From NCBI GenBank assembly GCA_964407425.1, contig CAYOVN010000001.1:1-64000 (forward strand): a DNA stretch of 64,000 bases, in the 5' to 3' direction. Source of the stretch: JABDNZ01 sp964407425 (GTDB lineage Bacteria; Gemmatimonadota; Gemmatimonadetes; Longimicrobiales; Gaopeijiaceae). The notes beneath the pieces are model-generated. The model saw only the letters and a list, made by a program, of their open reading frames with translations. It did not search any database and had not been told where the DNA came from. Positions 1-8,680 of the stretch are shown piece by piece; the first letter of the stretch is position 1; the number at the start of each line of letters is the position of its first letter. The position numbers and the translations under genes were made by a program.

Positions 1-1
1 A

Positions 2-1564
2 GAGGAACTGGCCACTCTCAGGGACAGGGTACAACACGCCGAGGCCCTTGCCGTTGTCCTCCTCCACTCTTACGCCGACAGCGTCCATGAAGAAGAGGTG
101 GCAAAGGCACTCGAAGAGCTGGGCCTTCCCCTCTCTGTCTCCTCCCGTCTCCTTCCCGAGTACCGGGAGTACGAACGGACCTCCACCACTGCCGTAAACG
201 CCTACGTGTCTCCCATCATGTCCCGGTATCTGGGCCGCCTCCATGCCGAGAGCGGGGCAGAGGCTGTGCACATCATGGCCTCAAACGGCGGGGCCGTCCC
301 GGTGGAGCGAGCCATTCGGGAGCCCGTTCACACCGTTCTGTCGGGGCCCGCCGGAGGGGTTGTGGGTGCCCTGACCTGGGCGAAACGCTCGGGGTTCGAT
401 CAGATCATCACCTTCGATATGGGGGGCACGTCCACCGACGTCTCCCTTTGTCCTGGCCGACCCCTTCACACCCGGGAGTTCGAAATCGCGGGACAGCCCG
501 TGGCGGTCCCGGTCATTGACATCCATACGGTGGGTGCCGGGGGCGGGTCTCTCGCCCGGGTGGACACCGGAGGAGCCCTCCGGGTGGGTCCGGAGAGCGC
601 CGGTGCCGAACCCGGCCCCATCGCCTACGGGTTGGGTGGGAGCGAGTTGACCGTGACCGACGCCCACGTGTGGCTCGGCCGCCTTCCTGCCGAAGCGTTT
701 CTGGGTGGGGAAAGGTCTCTGGACAGAAACAGCATTGCCGGCCCGCTGGAGTCCCTGGCCGGGAGCCTCGACAAAACGCCCAGCGGGGCTGCGGAAGGCA
801 TCCTGGCCGTGGCCAACACCGCCATGGAACGAGCACTGAGAGTCATATCCGTGGAACGGGGGTTCGATCCGGCCGAGTTCGTCCTGGTGGCATTCGGAGG
901 GGCCGGCGCCCTCCACGTGGTGGAGCTGGCGGAGCGCCTGGGAGCGAAAAAGGCCATGGTCCCGCCAGACCCCGGTCTTCTTTCGGCCTATGGGATGCTC
1001 GCCGCCCCACCCAATAGGGAGATCTCCCGGACACTCCTGATTTCTTCTACGGATCCAAGTTTGGAAAACCGCCTGGAGACCACCTTCAGGGAACTGGAAG
1101 ATCAGGCGGTTTCGGAGATGGCGGAAGAAGGGAATGATCCGGCTTCTCTCGCGATCCACCATTGGGTCGATGCCCGTTATGAGGGCCAGAGCTTTGAGCT
1201 CCGAGTACCGTGGGAGGGGTGGAAAGAGGCCTTCCACAGGGTCCATGAAGAACGGTATGGTTATGCCCGGCCCGACACCCCACTCGAGGCAGTGACCCTG
1301 AGAGCTGTGGCCGAGGCGGATCCCCTTCCCCTGGACCCCCAACCCCTTTCTCCGGGAGAAGGGAAAGTCGGGGGAGACCCGGGCATGGTTTTCCACGACG
1401 GGAACGAGATCCAGGTTCGAAGAGTATGGCGTAAGGACCTGTTGAGCGGACAGACGCTCCAGGGTCCCGCCATCGTCCTGGAATATTCATCCACGACCTG
1501 GCTCCCTCCGGGGTGGAAACTGGAGGTAGACACCTGGGGCAGCCTTATTCTTTCGAGGGAGTAG
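2..1564 (+). CDS. Hydantoinase/5-oxoprolinase family protein, HyuA-like (5' truncated)
   Basis: The reading frame is open from the first bases of the window, so the N-terminal part (HyuA N domain) lies outside it. The visible part holds the hydantoinase A domain, with the actin-like phosphate-binding motif FDMGGTSTDVSL at about 412-447 and the family stretch AFGGAGALHV. Members hydrolyse hydantoins, 5-oxoproline or acetone-type substrates with ATP, usually together with a HyuB subunit. No hyuB is visible here; it may lie upstream. The C-terminal domain is complete and ends three bases before the next gene. The substrate cannot be told from the sequence. Confidence 0.9.
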   Translation, partial: EELATLRDRVQHAEALAVVLLHSYADSVHEEEVAKALEELGLPLSVSSRLLPEYREYERTSTTAVNAYVSPIMSRYLGRLHAESGAEAVHIMASNGGAVPVERAIREPVHTVLSGPAGGVVGALTWAKRSGFDQIITFDMGGTSTDVSLCPGRPLHTREFEIAGQPVAVPVIDIHTVGAGGGSLARVDTGGALRVGPESAGAEPGPIAYGLGGSELTVTDAHVWLGRLPAEAFLGGERSLDRNSIAGPLESLAGSLDKTPSGAAEGILAVANTAMERALRVISVERGFDPAEFVLVAFGGAGALHVVELAERLGAKKAMVPPDPGLLSAYGMLAAPPNREISRTLLISSTDPSLENRLETTFRELEDQAVSEMAEEGNDPASLAIHHWVDARYEGQSFELRVPWEGWKEAFHRVHEERYGYARPDTPLEAVTLRAVAEADPLPLDPQPLSPGEGKVGGDPGMVFHDGNEIQVRRVWRKDLLSGQTLQGPAIVLEYSSTTWLPPGWKLEVDTWGSLILSRE

Positions 1565-1567
1565 AAC

Positions 1568-3886
1568 ATGGTGGACACCACCGTGGACGCTGTGGATAGC
1601 GGCACCAGGAAGCCGCCTTACGGATGGGCTCTTCTGGCCGCCGGAACGGTTGCCCTCCTCTACATCGTCACATTGGCACCCACTACGGCGTTCTGGGATA
1701 CCAGCGAATACATCGCTACGGCCCACATCCTGGGGATCCCTCACCCACCGGGTAATCCACTCTTTGTGGTCCTTGCCCGGGCCTGGGAGCTTCTCCTTAC
1801 ACCTTTGGGCCTTTCGGTGGCGGTGAAGATCAACCTCTTCTCCACCACCATGAGTGCCCTGGCCCATGGCTTCTGGTTCCTGGTCGTGCACCAAATCCTT
1901 CGTCACTTCTCAGAGGACGATACCTTCCCCCTGGTCGGCGCTTTTGTCGCTGTAGTCGTGAGCGCCACGGCCTTCACGGTCTGGAACCAGTCCAACGTGA
2001 ACGAGAAGGTTTATACGGTTTCCCTCTTCACCATCGCCCTCCTTTCCTGGCTGGCGTTCCACTGGAGAGAGAACCTTGGGCGGGGAAAGGACGACAATCT
2101 CCTTGTCCTGATGGTGTTTGTTCTGGCTCTGTCGGTGGGCAATCACCTCATGGCCTTCCTGGCGGCACCGGCCCTGGCCCTCTTCGTCCTCCTTGTCCAC
2201 CCACGGAGTCTGATGAATTGGAAGCTCTATGCGGCGGCTGTCATCGCCACCTTCCTGGGCCTCTCCATTCATCTTTACCTGCCTTTGCGGGCGGGTCTGG
2301 GCCCGGTCATCAACGAGGCATCCCCCACCTGTGAAACCCTCTCGGGTTCACTGACCAGCATCCTGACATGGGGACAGGGCGGCTGTGAGAACCTCTCGAA
2401 TGCCTTGGGCAGAAAGCAGTATGTAAAGCCACCCCTCTTCCCGAGGCTGGCCCCCCTCCATCTCCAGTTCGCCAACTATCTCCAATATTTCGACTGGCAG
2501 TGGTCCCGAGTCCTCCAGGGGACCCAGGTTCTTTTCTCCGTGGCCCGGCTTCCCTTCACCCTCCTTTTCACCAGCCTGGGAGTTTTCGGAGCTCTGGAGC
2601 ACTTCCGTAAGGACCGGGCAAGCTGGTGGTATATGGTGAGCCTCTTCGGCACTCTCTCCTTAGCGCTGATCTTCTACCTGAATTTTAAGTACGGGTATTC
2701 GATTCAGGATCCCGCGGGAGATTTCCTGGCCCATGAGGTAAGGGAGCGGGACTACTTCTTCATCGTCAGCTTTTCAGTCTGGGGATTGTGGGCCGGGATG
2801 GGCATCGCATCCATCTGGAGGATTCTGGCCCGGGGCGTCCCTTCGGGATACAAGAAGGCCGCCCCCATCCTGCTCATCGCCCTCATTCCTCTGGCCCTCA
2901 ACTGGCCCTGGGCAAGCCGGGCCAAGGACTATTCGGCCCGGGACTGGGCCTACAATCTTCTCATGAGTGCGGAGCCTTACGGGGTAATCTTCACGAACGG
3001 GGACAACGACACTTTCCCTCTCTGGTATCTCCAGGAGGCGGAGGGAATTCGGCAGGACGTGACGGTCATTGTCACATCATATCTGAACATCGATTGGTAC
3101 GCCTTCCAGCTTAAACAGCTCACTACACCCTGTGGACCGAACGAAGATCCTGGGGCGAACCCCACCCGGGTCATCTGCCAAAGACCCTACACGGCCGAGG
3201 GATCCCCAGGAGCGGAGTATGTATTCGAGGGGGATGCGGAGGCTGTGCGGAGCGCCGGCAAGGTCCCGCTCCTCCTGGATGCCCCCATAAGGGCTCCCAC
3301 GCGCTCGATCCTGACACTACCCGACGAAACGATGGAGCGGGTAGCCCAGACGCTGGTCCCCCTGCGAGAAGACCGCGTGGTCGATCTGGGTGGTGGTTTG
3401 ACGGCCAGCCTCTCCGCAGGAGGCTATGTGGAGCCATGGCATCAGTTCGCCCTGTCCATTATCAGCACCGCCCTGGAGGATCGCCCCATCTATTTCGCCT
3501 CGTCGGGAAATGCCGCCAGTGAGTTGGGTCTCAACCCCTACATCGTGAGACAGGGTCTTGCCTTCAAGCTGAACAAGGGGATTCCCAATCCTGAGGAAAC
3601 CGAGGGATTGGCTGAACTTCCCATGTCTCCCTTTACGAGCGTGACGGGATTGTTCCTGGATGCACCCCGAACCCGGACTCTGGCGACGGAGGTCTTCATG
3701 CATCGAAACGGACTCCCGGATGATTGGCCCCGGTGGCCCTGGCGGGCGGTTCTGGGCATCCCCAGCTACTACTCCTGGGTCCACTATTCCCTGTACGAAT
3801 GGGCGCTGGCCGAAGGGGACCAGGAGACGGCCGAGTACCATCTGGGGCGAGCGGAAGCCTGGGCGATGTTGAGGACCGCCAACTAG
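1568..3886 (+). CDS. DUF2723 family multi-spanning membrane protein
   Basis: 772 residues. The N-terminal half has many hydrophobic segments and the family hallmark DTSEYIATAHILGIPHPPGN near residue 38. A second hallmark, NGDNDTFPLWYLQEAEG, lies near residue 475 at the start of the soluble C-terminal part. DUF2723 proteins resemble TMEM260-type glycosyltransferases (GT-C-like fold), so transfer of a lipid-linked sugar at the membrane is plausible but unproven. A GAGGGAG ribosome site overlaps the end of the upstream hydantoinase gene, and only three bases separate the two, so they are probably cotranscribed. The stop overlaps the stop of the convergent gene by four bases. Confidence 0.88.
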   Translation: MVDTTVDAVDSGTRKPPYGWALLAAGTVALLYIVTLAPTTAFWDTSEYIATAHILGIPHPPGNPLFVVLARAWELLLTPLGLSVAVKINLFSTTMSALAHGFWFLVVHQILRHFSEDDTFPLVGAFVAVVVSATAFTVWNQSNVNEKVYTVSLFTIALLSWLAFHWRENLGRGKDDNLLVLMVFVLALSVGNHLMAFLAAPALALFVLLVHPRSLMNWKLYAAAVIATFLGLSIHLYLPLRAGLGPVINEASPTCETLSGSLTSILTWGQGGCENLSNALGRKQYVKPPLFPRLAPLHLQFANYLQYFDWQWSRVLQGTQVLFSVARLPFTLLFTSLGVFGALEHFRKDRASWWYMVSLFGTLSLALIFYLNFKYGYSIQDPAGDFLAHEVRERDYFFIVSFSVWGLWAGMGIASIWRILARGVPSGYKKAAPILLIALIPLALNWPWASRAKDYSARDWAYNLLMSAEPYGVIFTNGDNDTFPLWYLQEAEGIRQDVTVIVTSYLNIDWYAFQLKQLTTPCGPNEDPGANPTRVICQRPYTAEGSPGAEYVFEGDAEAVRSAGKVPLLLDAPIRAPTRSILTLPDETMERVAQTLVPLREDRVVDLGGGLTASLSAGGYVEPWHQFALSIISTALEDRPIYFASSGNAASELGLNPYIVRQGLAFKLNKGIPNPEETEGLAELPMSPFTSVTGLFLDAPRTRTLATEVFMHRNGLPDDWPRWPWRAVLGIPSYYSWVHYSLYEWALAEGDQETAEYHLGRAEAWAMLRTAN

Positions 3887-6669
3887 CGGATCCGGAGAAC
3901 TCCGACCCCAGCCGGGAGTGAGTGGAGGTTGGCCTTTCCCTTTTCGGGGTGCTCTCTGAAGTCAAAGATGGCATCGAAGAATTCCGGAGCCCGTTCCACG
4001 ACCGAACCTCTGGTAAGGAGAAGGACCTGAGGAATGCGGGAGAGGACTCTCCTCATCAGGCCCAGGGCCCGGAGTTGATCCTCTCCCCCCATTCGATCGA
4101 AGGGATCTCCCAATACGAAGGACCCGAGAGGATTCCAGTCCTCTGCCAGCAGCTCCACCAAGGCGAGCCGGAGGGCCACCACGGCCGCAGCCCGGTCCTC
4201 ATCCGCCTCCACCCCAGCCGACCCACCCCCATCCACCAACTGGACCTCCCCATCTCCGGTTCCCGACTCCAACCCAAGGATCCGCCCACCGGTGAGCCGG
4301 TTCAGCCGCCGTCCGGCCCGATTCAGAATCCTGAGGCGTCCATCCCTGACAATCTCGTCCTCCAAGGTCCTGGCGAGGTCGAAAAGGTTCCGGGCGGCGG
4401 ACGGGGTATCGGGGATTTCACCTACACCATCCCTGAATGGTCCGAGGTCGGTGAGGGATGGGTCGCCTTCGGCTCCCTCTGCCAAAACCAGAATTAGGCG
4501 ATCGCCTAATTCTTTTTCCCGGATCCGGAGTTCGTCCACTTCCCGTAGAGACGACCGGGATCGTTCCAGACGTTCCGTGCAATCCTCGAATTGGGCATTC
4601 AGGTGGTGGGACCGTTTCTCAAGCTCGATGAGCTCCTGGGGTTTCTCCTCGAGCTGCTCCCACCGCTTCCGCCACCATTGACCATCCTGGACCAGCGTCT
4701 CCCACTCCTCCCGAAGCTCTTCCAGAACTTCCTGCGAGTGCTCGGCCAGAAGACGGCCGCAGGTGGGACATGGGCTATCGGCACCGAGAGCTTCCAGTTT
4801 CCGGATTCTCGTCCGGAGTTCGCGACCCCTGTCCCGGTATGCCACCAGATGGGTCTCGGCATCCTGACGCTCCCTATGCCACTCCATGTTCCCGGCGCCG
4901 AGTTCTCCCCCGATTTCGGTAACGCTTCCCCTCAGGTCCAGAAGCTCCGTCTCCAACTGGGTCACCCGGGACGGGATGTCCTGGAGGGCCCTGAGCTGGC
5001 TTCGGAGATCGGCCAGCTCCGATTCCAACATCAGGCGCTCATAGTCCCTGGCCGAGAGGTCACCCAGATCACGACCTCGTTTGAGACCTGGATACCGTTC
5101 TTCGAGAGCCAGCAGGAGGTCCTCCACCCCACCCACACCCCTGGCAGCAGACAGAAGAGAAGCGCCGCCGTTCAAAACGCCCTCGGGAGAGTCCCCTCCG
5201 TCTCCACACCAGGCGAGGGCCAGCCCCTCCTTGGGCAATCCCCACTCGTGCCGGGGCCCGGATGCTCCCCCCATGGGCGCCGATCCTGAGGAGTCACCCC
5301 TCCTCCTCCAGAAACTGCCTCCCCGGATCCCACCCAACCGGAGGGCCAGGGACGCCTCCTTCTCCTCCTCGGTCTTCACGAGGCCGGGAAGATCGGAGTG
5401 GATTCCAACACCCCAAAGGAGCGTATTGGCGAAAGCCTGGAGGGTTCGCCCATCTCCACCCATCCACCCCAAAAGGCCTTCGGTGGAATCCATGCTCAGG
5501 TCCCCCAGAAAGGGGAGGCCCGACCCGTGGAACTCCTGGACGATGAGCTCTTCCTCCAAACCCCGCTCATCTTCCGTGGAAGGAATGGCCCCGCCGAACT
5601 CATCCAGAAGGGCCTCCATCCCTTTCCCGTCTCCTTCGGCTTCCTTCACGCGTTCCCTGAGAGTTCGAAGGGCATAGCCCCTATCCCTGGCCACCAGGGG
5701 CAGCGGATTGTTCCTGGCAAGGCTTTCGAAGTCATCCACCTCAATGGCGAGGTGAAGGGCCTGGTCTCTCAGCTCGGCGAAGAGCCCCTGGTCCTCGTTC
5801 TTCACTTCCTCCGGAGTCAGTCCCTCGATCCGGAGACGGACGATCTTGCCCTCGATGCCCCCCGGCACCTCGCCGATGACCTCCCGGACCTTCCCGGCCA
5901 GCTTGGACGATTCCCCCTTTGGGACCCGGATCGGAGCCAGTGCCACTACAGCCCTGCCCGGGATAGGGTGGAACCGGGAGACGCCCGACTCGAGATCGAA
6001 AGAGAGGAATCCTTTCTCCTGGGCAGCCTCCCGCCAGGGTTCCGGACCCACCCTCTCCAGGGAGCCCGGATAGTGGACCGTGGGGGCCACTTCCTGGCGT
6101 TGATGCAGATACCCAAGAGCCACATAGTCCCATGGAGCCGGGTCCAGGTTGAGCCCCGGCCCCGCACCGGTGGCGACCCCGGCGTAAGCCAGGAGGAGAT
6201 TCCATCGTGCTTCGGGGTGGGTCCTCAGGGTAGGGTAGGGGCGTCGAAGGACGGCGTTGTGGGGCACCAGGAAGAGGTGGGTTTCCAAATCCCGGAGGAA
6301 CACTGATCTGGCCCTCCCGGTGACCGCCTCCACATTGGGAAACGGATCCAGTGCCGCAAGGGCACCGGGATCGGTCATGGGCCGGGGCGTATCCCGGGCT
6401 CCGGCCACCATAAAGACCCGCGTTTCGGGGATGGCGCTCCGGATGGACTCCAAGCCCTGGGCCAGGGTGACCAGGGCTCCCGGCGGCGGGTCCGGCCGGT
6501 CGAAGATGTCCCCCACCAGCAGGATCAGCTCCGGCTTCAGGGTGATGACTTCCCGTACCGCACGCTGAAACGCCTCGCCCACATCCCGCTCACGAACGTT
6601 CTTCCCCCGCTCGGCCCTTTCATAGGCTCGGTGCCCGAGATGCAGATCGGAGAAATGAACGAGGAGCAC
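3883..6669 (-). CDS. SbcD-SbcC (Mre11-Rad50)-like single-chain fusion with degraded catalytic motifs
   Basis: 928 residues with a GTG start. Residues 1-240 form an Mre11/SbcD-like metallophosphoesterase domain: SDLHLGH (D8, H10) and VGDIFDRPD (D54) are kept. The usual GNHD motif reads GARD (90-93), the mid-domain His is replaced in LLLAYAGV, and the terminal GHxH is GYLH (186-189). Residues 370-928 look like a Rad50/SbcC-type ATPase. A P-loop-like stretch WMGGDGRT (402-409) has Arg for Lys, a coiled coil surrounds a zinc-hook CPTC (634-637), and a Walker-B-like FVLGDPFDRM (851-860) lacks the DE pair. No LSGGE-like signature is visible. It sits three bases after the upstream gene, as the last gene of a three-gene operon. 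The architecture points to DNA-end processing or binding; whether it is catalytically active is doubtful. Confidence 0.8.
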   Translation of the reverse strand: MLLVHFSDLHLGHRAYERAERGKNVRERDVGEAFQRAVREVITLKPELILLVGDIFDRPDPPPGALVTLAQGLESIRSAIPETRVFMVAGARDTPRPMTDPGALAALDPFPNVEAVTGRARSVFLRDLETHLFLVPHNAVLRRPYPTLRTHPEARWNLLLAYAGVATGAGPGLNLDPAPWDYVALGYLHQRQEVAPTVHYPGSLERVGPEPWREAAQEKGFLSFDLESGVSRFHPIPGRAVVALAPIRVPKGESSKLAGKVREVIGEVPGGIEGKIVRLRIEGLTPEEVKNEDQGLFAELRDQALHLAIEVDDFESLARNNPLPLVARDRGYALRTLRERVKEAEGDGKGMEALLDEFGGAIPSTEDERGLEEELIVQEFHGSGLPFLGDLSMDSTEGLLGWMGGDGRTLQAFANTLLWGVGIHSDLPGLVKTEEEKEASLALRLGGIRGGSFWRRRGDSSGSAPMGGASGPRHEWGLPKEGLALAWCGDGGDSPEGVLNGGASLLSAARGVGGVEDLLLALEERYPGLKRGRDLGDLSARDYERLMLESELADLRSQLRALQDIPSRVTQLETELLDLRGSVTEIGGELGAGNMEWHRERQDAETHLVAYRDRGRELRTRIRKLEALGADSPCPTCGRLLAEHSQEVLEELREEWETLVQDGQWWRKRWEQLEEKPQELIELEKRSHHLNAQFEDCTERLERSRSSLREVDELRIREKELGDRLILVLAEGAEGDPSLTDLGPFRDGVGEIPDTPSAARNLFDLARTLEDEIVRDGRLRILNRAGRRLNRLTGGRILGLESGTGDGEVQLVDGGGSAGVEADEDRAAAVVALRLALVELLAEDWNPLGSFVLGDPFDRMGGEDQLRALGLMRRVLSRIPQVLLLTRGSVVERAPEFFDAIFDFREHPEKGKANLHSLPAGVGVLRIR

Positions 6670-6672
6670 GGA

Positions 6673-8067
6673 TCAGCCCTTTGCCACAGACAGGGCTTCG
6701 AAACCATCGGGGATAAAAGGCCAGGCCGGCTCAACGGAGGGGGAACAGACGAGGACGTACTGTTCATCTCCCATATCAGGAAGGAGTTCATGGTCGAGGT
6801 GTTCGTCCAGGGCCCGGAAGAGCATCACCCCGTCGAACCATTCCGTAGCACCCGAAGCGAAAGCGTTGATGGCGCTGGTGGATCGCCCCCCGGACGAGCC
6901 GAGTCCCCCGATGACCAAAGCCCCTCCGGGATCGACTGCTTTCGAAAGGAATCGCCAGTCCTCTTCCCGAAGGAATGGAGAAGAACCCAAGGTCGGCAGG
7001 GCTTCACCATCCACAACCACCAAGGGGTAGGTTCGGTCCGGAGGAGCTCTCTCCAGGATCTCTCCAATTCGCATACCCGGCTGCTGGGTCCTACCCTCAT
7101 CGGAGGAAAGCTGGTCATCCACCACCCCTTCTTCCCCTCCCGCGAAGGTGGACTCGGCCAGGGCCACCAATTCTGGACTTCGTTCCACCGTTTGAACGGC
7201 CAGGACAATTCCCCCCCGGGAAAGAGCCCGGGCGAGGGTCCCGCTCCCGCCTCCCAGGTAGAGAAGAGACCCAGGTCTGTCCTCGGCGGCCAGAAGCCTC
7301 TCGAGGAGAGCCTTCTCCCAAGGGCGGCCAGGGGCCCCGGTGAGGTCTTCGGCCCCCCGCACCCTACTTTCGGAAACGATGACCTTCAGTTCCCTCCGGG
7401 AGCGTCCCAGGGCCCGGGCCTCAGCCCGCCAATCCCCCGTCGGGCCAGACACCACCTCCAGAACCTCCCGTATGGGCCACCCATCCAGCACCCACCCCTG
7501 GACGAGGGCGCCACCCGAAAGGGCCACCAATGAAAAAAGGTAGATGGAGTAGGGTGCGGCGTTTGGAATCAGCACCAGGCCGGCAACGAGGAATCCGGCA
7601 GCGGCCCCCAGGACGGAGGATGCCCCGAAAGGAGGAAGTGTGGCCCATGACATAGACGCACTCCCAGGCTGCCCGGCCCGACCCATGGCTCCCAGGAGGG
7701 ACCCGAGAGCGAAGAGCGGAAGGGCTCCCAGGAAGCCTAGACCGAATCCCTGGCTGATGACGGTTCCCGATCCATCCCCCAGGAAGTCCAGGCCGGCAGA
7801 GAGAGCCGACGCCAACGCAAAAACGACGAGGGAGAAGAGCCAACGACGGCGGATCTTCTCCACCACCCCGCCACCGAGGGGGAGGGACCCACCCCATAAC
7901 CCGAATGCCAGGGCGCCCATCTCGATGGTCAGGATGAGGGTCATGGCGGGAAGAAACCCGTTCTCGGTATAAAGAAGGAGACCGGTGGAGGTTTCCACCG
8001 TCACCGCTGCCACGAGCCCCGCCAGGAACGGCGGAAGCTGTGCAAGAGATCGCCGGATCCCCGTCAC
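6673..8067 (-). CDS. Membrane protein with C-terminal spermidine-synthase-like/SAM-binding domain
   Basis: 464 residues. Residues 1-200 contain about six hydrophobic segments. From about residue 255 a Rossmann-like domain carries the motif LLYLGGGSGTLARAL, typical of SAM-dependent methyltransferases and of the membrane-anchored spermidine-synthase-like proteins. A later VVVDGEALPT could be the acidic motif following strand 4. The GTG start overlaps the stop of the flavin reductase gene (GTGA), so translation is coupled. The substrate is unknown; a polyamine synthase is possible, but the conserved aspartates of true SpeE are not evident. Confidence 0.6.
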   Translation of the reverse strand: MTGIRRSLAQLPPFLAGLVAAVTVETSTGLLLYTENGFLPAMTLILTIEMGALAFGLWGGSLPLGGGVVEKIRRRWLFSLVVFALASALSAGLDFLGDGSGTVISQGFGLGFLGALPLFALGSLLGAMGRAGQPGSASMSWATLPPFGASSVLGAAAGFLVAGLVLIPNAAPYSIYLFSLVALSGGALVQGWVLDGWPIREVLEVVSGPTGDWRAEARALGRSRRELKVIVSESRVRGAEDLTGAPGRPWEKALLERLLAAEDRPGSLLYLGGGSGTLARALSRGGIVLAVQTVERSPELVALAESTFAGGEEGVVDDQLSSDEGRTQQPGMRIGEILERAPPDRTYPLVVVDGEALPTLGSSPFLREEDWRFLSKAVDPGGALVIGGLGSSGGRSTSAINAFASGATEWFDGVMLFRALDEHLDHELLPDMGDEQYVLVCSPSVEPAWPFIPDGFEALSVAKG

Positions 8068-8540
8068 GGAACAATGCCCTGAAGTGAACCCCGGAAGAAG
8101 AGGAGGGGGTCACCTTCCCTTGCCCCACAATCCACGACCTCACCGATGATGATGTCGTGATCCCCGCCCTGAAAGACTTCCGCGACCCTGCACTCGATCC
8201 AGGCCAGAGCTCCCTCGATCAGGGGACTCCCAAGCACACCGGCCTCCACATCCAACTCTTGGAACCGGCGGTCTGGATCCCCTTCGGAGAAGCGATAGGC
8301 GAGTTCATGCTGTTCGGCGCTGAGAATGCTCACGCCGAAATGGCCCGCTTCCAAGAGCGGATCGTGGCCATCCGCATCTTTGTGAAGGCTGACCATTATC
8401 GTCGGCGGTGCCAGGGAGACCGAGGTGAACGCGTTGACGGTGAGCCCCACCGGCTCTCCGTTCGGCTTCCTGGACGCCACCACGGTTACCCCGGTGGAGA
8501 AATGCCCCATGACGGTGCGGAACTTCTCTTGGCCGATCAT
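8064..8540 (-). CDS. Flavin reductase family protein (FMN-binding)
   Basis: 158 residues, the full length of the HpaC/FlaRed flavin reductase-like family. It shows the N-terminal pattern FSTGVTVVAS, then GLTVNAFTSVSLAPP, which forms the flavin pocket, and the C-terminal GDPLLFFRG. Such proteins reduce FMN or FAD with NAD(P)H for a partner monooxygenase, or act directly as oxidoreductases. No monooxygenase is adjacent. The start has a GGGAG site a few bases upstream. It is the first gene of an operon with the membrane protein and the SbcDC-like fusion. Confidence 0.85.
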   Translation of the reverse strand: MIGQEKFRTVMGHFSTGVTVVASRKPNGEPVGLTVNAFTSVSLAPPTIMVSLHKDADGHDPLLEAGHFGVSILSAEQHELAYRFSEGDPDRRFQELDVEAGVLGSPLIEGALAWIECRVAEVFQGGDHDIIIGEVVDCGAREGDPLLFFRGSLQGIVP

Positions 8541-8554
8541 TGATCTCCCGTGTT

Positions 8555-8583
8555 TTGCCTCTGCACTGGCCTCACCCTAGCTT
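8555..8583 (+). promoter_or_regulatory. Predicted promoter for the lipoprotein-btuFCD operon
   Basis: TTGCCT, a spacer of 17 bases, then TAGCTT (followed by TG). The predicted transcript would start near 8590, about 90 bases before the first gene. The same -10 TAGCTT at the same spacing is found upstream of the first sigma factor gene and the act operon. Confidence 0.45.
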
Positions 8584-8680
8584 TGAAAAAGCTCCTGGGA
8601 GAGAGCTTCACACCTGCGCCGACTTCGGTGCTCCGGCGAAGCCTGCATTTTTGATCGCCGACAGACTATGAAGGGCAGTG

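Noticed and set aside
8541..8680. Possible cobalamin riboswitch before the BtuFCD-like operon
   Set aside because: The leader is only about 90 bases and has no recognisable B12 box.
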